Shown here piece after piece: positions 59,201 to 64,000 of a DNA stretch of 64,000 bases (position 1 is its first letter; the number at the start of each line of letters is the position of its first letter). Both the position numbers and the translations under genes were made by a program. The notes beneath the pieces are model-generated. The model had not been told where the DNA came from. It made no database searches and was given only the letters and a program-made list of their open reading frames with translations. The stretch comes from Buxus sempervirens (taxonomy: Eukaryota > Streptophyta > Magnoliopsida > Buxales > Buxaceae), in NCBI GenBank assembly GCA_947561395.2, contig OX387190.1:9790858-9854857 (forward strand), given 5' to 3'.

Positions 59201-62182
59201 GCTTGCGTCTAGTTCGCGCCGAGCGGATTTCCTTAGCGCTTATCGTGCGCCTAGCTCGCGCCTAGTATCCTTTAAGTAAGCGCGACGTGTAGTTTAACAT
59301 TTGACTTATCGCTGACCTCGCGCCAAGCGCCAGAGGTCAGCGCAAGCCCCAAATCTTTGCCGAAATGTGAGATTTGACCAATCAAGCTAGATTTTAATAC
59401 TTTGAGGGTTCAAGCACTTAGCTATTGACTTATTTAGAATTTTAGAAATACTGTTACCTGTTCAAATACTCTGAGAATATTAAGTGGAAATTTTGGAAAT
59501 TCTTAGGAGCATCCAAGGTTAATTTTAAGGGCTACCAGTAGGTGATCTTATTGTACCTAACACTAGGAGTTCCTGATTTAGCTCCCTTTTGTTTATATAC
59601 TGTACTTGAATGAGAATTTATTTAATCTGGTTTTACTTGATTGCAAGTTCTTAAATGTATTGTAAAGATTTCTCTTGGTGTAAGTAAATGAGTTTATTAC
59701 CAATGGGCATGTGTTATGAGATTTGAGGAAATACTGAAAGTACATGAGGTACTGTTCTGGTCTAGAGGGACATGTGGTGAACTGGTTGAGTTATACATGA
59801 TGTTGAACGTATTGTTTTATTGTGATGTCAGGGTTGTGATTTTACGATGGTTTGCTGTTATGGTTTAGCTTGTCCTGAATCCATGTCTAAGCTTAGTAAT
59901 ATGATGGTATTGTTTATTGATGTAATTGCATGGCCTTGTGTGTTGCCACGACTGGTGTAGAGCAGTCAGAAACCCTGAGTAGGCCTGGTTGTCAATGCCG
60001 AAACCCGGGGCGTAGGCCGGCATTGGATGACAAAACCCTGAGTAGGCCGTCATTTCAGAGTGTCCGAAACCCTGAGTAGGCCGGAACTGTGTACATGGAG
60101 GTGTGGAGTGTCTACTTGGCATGTCAATTAATCAATTCAAACAATAGTCATGACATTGACCATTCGATGTTTTATCAGTATTGTTATTGAAATATGATTT
60201 GATAATATTAATGGGATTGGATTTAAACTTTGGAATTATCCTTATTGATGTTATTGTTGGTTTAATCGTACACCTTATGACTTATTTTATAAACATGGAC
60301 TGATTTCATGCATGCACCTTGCTACTTGTTGAGATTTATTCTCACTCCAGTTTCTCCCATTTTTCCAGGTACTCTTGGTGAGGACGTCAAGTTGTGGGCT
60401 AGTTGTAGCTGGGTAGTCTATATAGATGTAGGATTGCTCATATAATTGAAATCCTTTATTATTAAAATTGTTGATTAATAAAGAGAATTTGAATTCAAGT
60501 TTCCGCTTTTACTCTTATTATAAAGTTAGAAAAAGTTTTAAATTATTCCATATTTTATTTGCTTTTGTTGATTACCATAACACCTCGGGTTTTGGGAATT
60601 GGACCCGGAATCGGGGCGTTATATGCCCTCCATATACATATCAACATTTGGGCCACTGCCCTTCATACCAGGTGTTATCAATTGGGCCAATGCCCTTCAC
60701 AATATATCACATGCTTACAACAAGAATCAATAACAATAAGATATATTCATAGTATTAAGTTTGCATTTCATACCTCACTTGGCAACCTAGGCCCCAACTC
60801 TTTGGAAACATGTACAACTTAGCTTTGGCTTTGGTTTTCTACTTCCAATGATCATTTGGAAGGTGTTCTAAGTGGTGGAATTGGATTATCCCATTCCTAC
60901 AAATATCTGGAACATCAACTCTCTATAAAACCTATTTTAGTAGAACGCACCCAAAATCTTGGTTATTTGGAATTTTGAGATGATTCCAGTAAAAACACTT
61001 CCTAGACACCTAAATACTATTTGTACATAGGTTGGATTTAAATAAAAACAATCCGTAGTTGGATTTGTACCAAAATCCCAAATTACCGAAAATCTGCCCA
61101 GGGCGCCTGAGTGCGCGCTCGAGCGCTGGTTTGGGCGCCCAGCTTAGCCTGAAAACCTGCTCTCGGGTTCTGAGTTTTTAAGAAAAACACAGGCGGGGCG
61201 CTCGCGATCGCGCTCGAGTGCCCACGAGCGTCCTCGCCTTAACTAGATTTTTGAACAGGTGCTCTATCGAGTGTCCTGGCGATTTCTTAGGTCGTGATTT
61301 TTTCCGAATTTCGTGAATTTCTAGGATTTCTTTAATCTAACACATTTCTATAGTTTTTGGTCTCTAAATTGTCTCTAAAATGTGTGGTTTACCTATTACC
61401 TATGAAACGCCTAACAAATCCCTCTCCTATTTGCGAAGAAAATCAAGTTTACACCAAAACCTCAAAATTCCCACATTTCATACGAAAATGAGAAAAACGA
61501 AAATTTAGGTTGGGAGGGTGTTGCTTACCTCTAGCAATCAACCAAGTAGGTGTTCTTGCTCCTATAGCAACTCATGAGCAGCACTCCTTGTGCCTCTTTG
61601 GTTGCTTCTCCTCAAGTCTCCAAGCTTTCTTTTCACCCAAATGAAAATCGCCAACTTGAGTGCTTTTTCTTCTTAATGCAATAGCTCCCCCACGTTTTTG
61701 CTCTTAAATACCTCCCTTGGGTTTTAGCTCATCCAAGGAAACAATGGGGAGAGTAGAAGAGGAAGAAGGAGAGAAGAATGGAGGGTGGGGTTTCATATGA
61801 ATGAACCCTCCAAACCCCTCTTTACACTTAATAAAATTTCCTCCAAATGGACTTTTGGCAATTTCCTTCCAAGTTTGCCCTTCTCCCTTCAAGACACCCA
61901 AAATCACCATCTTGCCATTCTCCTCCTGCTGCACAATACAAATTACAACTAAGCCCTAGTCTCTCACATGAAATAAATTTATTTACTAACTTAGGAATTG
62001 CTCAATTAGAAGGAAGGCTTACCTTTACACATTTCTGCAAACATGGACTTAGCCACTTGGCTGGCTTCAAGTCTGGATTGCTCCAACTTCACCCTCCCCA
62101 CAAAGTAGAAAAGTTTAGAATTTTCCCAATTGTCTCTTGCTTAATCACTTAAAGAAATAATCTAAAAATCTGGGGTTTCACA
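56251..62182 (-). mobile_element. Solo LTR (LTR-11), CTGTG duplication, itself hit by LTR-12
   Basis: CTGTG flanks it at 56246-56250 and 62183-62187. On the sense (minus) strand it starts TGTGAAACCCCAGATTTTTA and ends GGTCATTACA. Sense landmarks: a leader with donor AG|GTAAGC (about 61536), a GCGCTCGAGCGC/GGGCGCC word patch (61270-61090), TATGGATCCATAA (about 57160), GGCATCCA..GATTACCCTTGACG words (57080-56935), GCATGCATGTGTTGCTTACTG (about 56705), and a frame ending YREEHFYRPT-stop (56597-56565). Native length is about 2.6 kb. Confidence 0.82.
57303..60623 (+). mobile_element. Solo LTR nested in LTR-11 (LTR-12), TGCCC duplication
   Basis: TGCCC flanks it at 57298-57302 and 60624-60628. Starts TGTAAAACCCCGGATTTTCC and ends CGGGGCGTTATA, the expected ACA terminus having changed to ATA. 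Landmarks: TATA box CTTATAAAAGG (about 58039), a GA-rich leader, donor-like CAAGTAGCAAAC (about 58599), a GCGCC/CGCGCC patch (59080-59345), TGAATCCATG (about 59877), CCCTGAGTAGGCC words (59970-60090), GCATGCACCTTGCTACTTG (about 60313), and acceptor TTTTTCCAG (about 60368). Length 3.3 kb. Confidence 0.82.
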
Positions 62183-64000
62183 CTGTGTTCATGGGTTTGG
62201 TTTTGATTTGGAAGGCATGGTGGTGATATTTTAATGATTCTTTATTGTTTTTTGACATTTGGAAACAAGTTTATTATAAATATGATTTATTCCATTAAAG
62301 AGTGAAATTTTGATTGGTTTATTGTGATATGATGTAAATTTTGGTTTGAGAGTGTAAAGAATGATTTGTCATGTTTTAGTAATGATTTTTTATGTATTAT
62401 AGTTTATTTGGATTGATGGAATCATGTTTTGTAACTTTAAATTGAAAAATCAAAACATGTAGAAAATCCCAAGTCTCGCGAATTTGGCTTGACGCACGAG
62501 GTACGCTTGAGTGCAAATTGAGGCACTATGCCTTATTTTGTGGCTGCACAATGTTGCTTGAGAGACTGAGTATTGAATGTATTTTAAATCAAACCGAGAG
62601 CTAATTGGAATGCCCGATGTGCACTCGAACGCTACATCGAGCAACAGAGCCCAGAAACCTAGAGCTCGGGTGTTGGATTAAGCGCTATGTTGAGAGTTGA
62701 GTGTAAACATTAGATATGTGGTTGGACGCCCGATATGACACACGAGCGGAGCTCGAGCTCTCACACCCAGATTTTACAGTTTTGAACAATTAACCTAGTT
62801 TTCAATTTTAAAATGCTTTTTATGTAAATCCAACACATGTAAAAATAAGATTTTGGTATTTATGAGTGGTTTTCAGTGACAAAAGAATTTATAAAAATTA
62901 TAGAAGATTTTGAGTACGTTCTATTGAAATAGATCAGGTTTGGGTTCCAAAGGGAAAATGACTTTTGTAATAACTTCTACTTGTATTGGCTAGTTTCTAC
63001 ACTTGTAAAAGATGATTTTGAAAATGTTTTTAAGTTCCGGAACAATTCAAAAAGGATTTCTAAACAAATTTGGTACGTTAAGCAAAATATGGGGTTTTTG
63101 AAAGGAATTGATAAGTTTTTGTTTTCCTTCATGAGAAAGGGAGTTTTTATCACTATTTATTCTCCATGAGAAAGGGAGTTTTTGTTTTCCTTCATGAGAT
63201 AGCTTTATTTCATGATTGAATTGATATAAATATTGTTTTCGTTATTGATATTCGCCTTGAGATCATGGATTGGAGAACCTTCGTGATGGAGTGGATTTGG
63301 TCACGATTTACCAACAATTGTATATTGAGTACATTGGTTTATTTGATAATATTGTCTAAAACTATTTTGGGCTTAGCTTGTTATGGATCCATAATTTAGC
63401 TAGTAAGTGAAGCTTGTCAATTTTGTTTGGATTAAGTCTAGTCTCCTTAAAGCGTTTCCTTAATGATGGAGAGGCATTCCATGAGGGGAATGTGCTGCAG
63501 CAACTCCGTTTCCACCATAAGGGTGATGTCTTGCGTATTTCCACCATGAGGGTGATGACATTGGTACCAGAGATGTTGCAACTGTTCTTAGACTGAATTG
63601 TTTGGAACTAGGTCTTAACCTTGCAAAGTAGTCAAATTTGATGAGACCCCTAAGACAAATTGATTTGATATATATATTGATTTAATTTACATGCTAGCTA
63701 CTTGGGTTTATCTTGTATTGTTTGTTTTATTATTATCAGATTAATTGGATTATCTGTGTTATCGTCACTGTTATATGATTTATTATTGATTCACGTTTAG
63801 AACTGGATAAACTGCATTTGAGCATGCATGTGCTACTTGCTAGGATATTTGTATTTCATTCGGTTTTGTTTTGTTTTCAGATCTTGGTGAGGACGATACT
63901 CAGCTAGTAGATACTGCTGGTGATTACCCAGAGTACAGAGAGGAGGACTACTATGTGGAGTGGCAGTAGTATATTTTGATTGTAGACTTTTATTTTGAGG

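Larger units (their letters stand above)
56067..64000 (+). mobile_element. Plus-sense LTR, 5'-truncated and leaving the window (LTR-Z)
   Basis: Host parts are 56067-56250 and 62183-64000. The first is a purine-rich leader with AAGAGGAAAGTAGCAACC. The second has a GC-word patch (62480-62760), the anchor TTATGGATCCATAA (63382-63395), CACCATRAGGGTGATG words (63455-63560), GCATGCATGTGCTACTTGC (63824-63842), the acceptor TTTTCAG (about 63881) and a frame ending YREEDYYVEWQ-stop (63934-63969). The LTR end lies beyond the window. Confidence 0.5.

Noticed and set aside
1-64000. tRNA, rRNA or other classical RNA genes
   Set aside because: No convincing cloverleaf or rRNA segment was seen by eye; the only pol III-like boxes are in the SINE-like insertion at 23363.

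Overview
This is a nuclear window from a flowering plant with a repeat-rich, probably large genome. The evidence is a CC-type NLR resistance gene, plant MuDR-type transposases with GT-AG introns, a plant-type GRF zinc-finger gene, Helitron, hAT, Tourist and Mutator non-autonomous elements, and stacks of nested LTRs of a Tat/Ogre-like Ty3/gypsy type. I cannot name the species. All calls come from reading the sequence; no database search was run.

Layout. 1-630 (minus) is the 5' part of a MuDR-like transposase running off the left edge. 1.8-3.06 kb holds local duplications, an interspersed repeat and a 159-bp element with a 9-bp target duplication. 3.3-8.34 kb (minus) is a truncated Tat/Ogre-like retroelement: LTR, primer-binding site complementary to a tRNA-Arg type 3' end, long leader, and a broken ORF1 of the DUF7745/plant-mobile-domain type. 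8.84-10.44 kb is a 21-22 bp minisatellite that stops just upstream of an intact three-exon gene for a double GRF zinc-finger protein (10.57-11.24 kb). 14.6-18.1 kb (minus) is a second, decayed MuDR-like element with a small multi-exon neighbour. 18.94 kb is a textbook Helitron 3' end on the minus strand; a single exon of a chloroplast FtsH-like ATPase lies 2.3 kb inside it.

24.1-27.65 kb is an RPM1-like NLR pseudogene. It is broken by a 406-bp hAT-type MITE (8-bp duplication) and a 407-bp Tourist/Harbinger MITE (TAA duplication), both in the NB-ARC domain, plus a nonsense codon and a frameshift in the LRR part. 28.94-32.48 kb is a Helitron split by a solo LTR.

34.5-64 kb is almost entirely LTRs inside LTRs, most with matching 5-bp duplications, four deep at 34.5-50.1 kb (TTATC > CTAGT/CCAGT > TGTAA/TGCAA > AATAA). 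I saw no gag, protease, RT or integrase reading frame there, so these look like solo LTRs left by LTR-LTR recombination. Read together, these diverged LTRs share a plan: TATA box, purine-rich leader, splice donor, a GC-rich patch of short palindromic words, an ATGGATCCAT anchor, a block of family-specific short repeats, a GCATGCATG...CTACTTG anchor, a splice acceptor, and in five cases a short frame ending near YREEDYY..P-stop. This shared architecture is the most interesting unexplained signal in the window.
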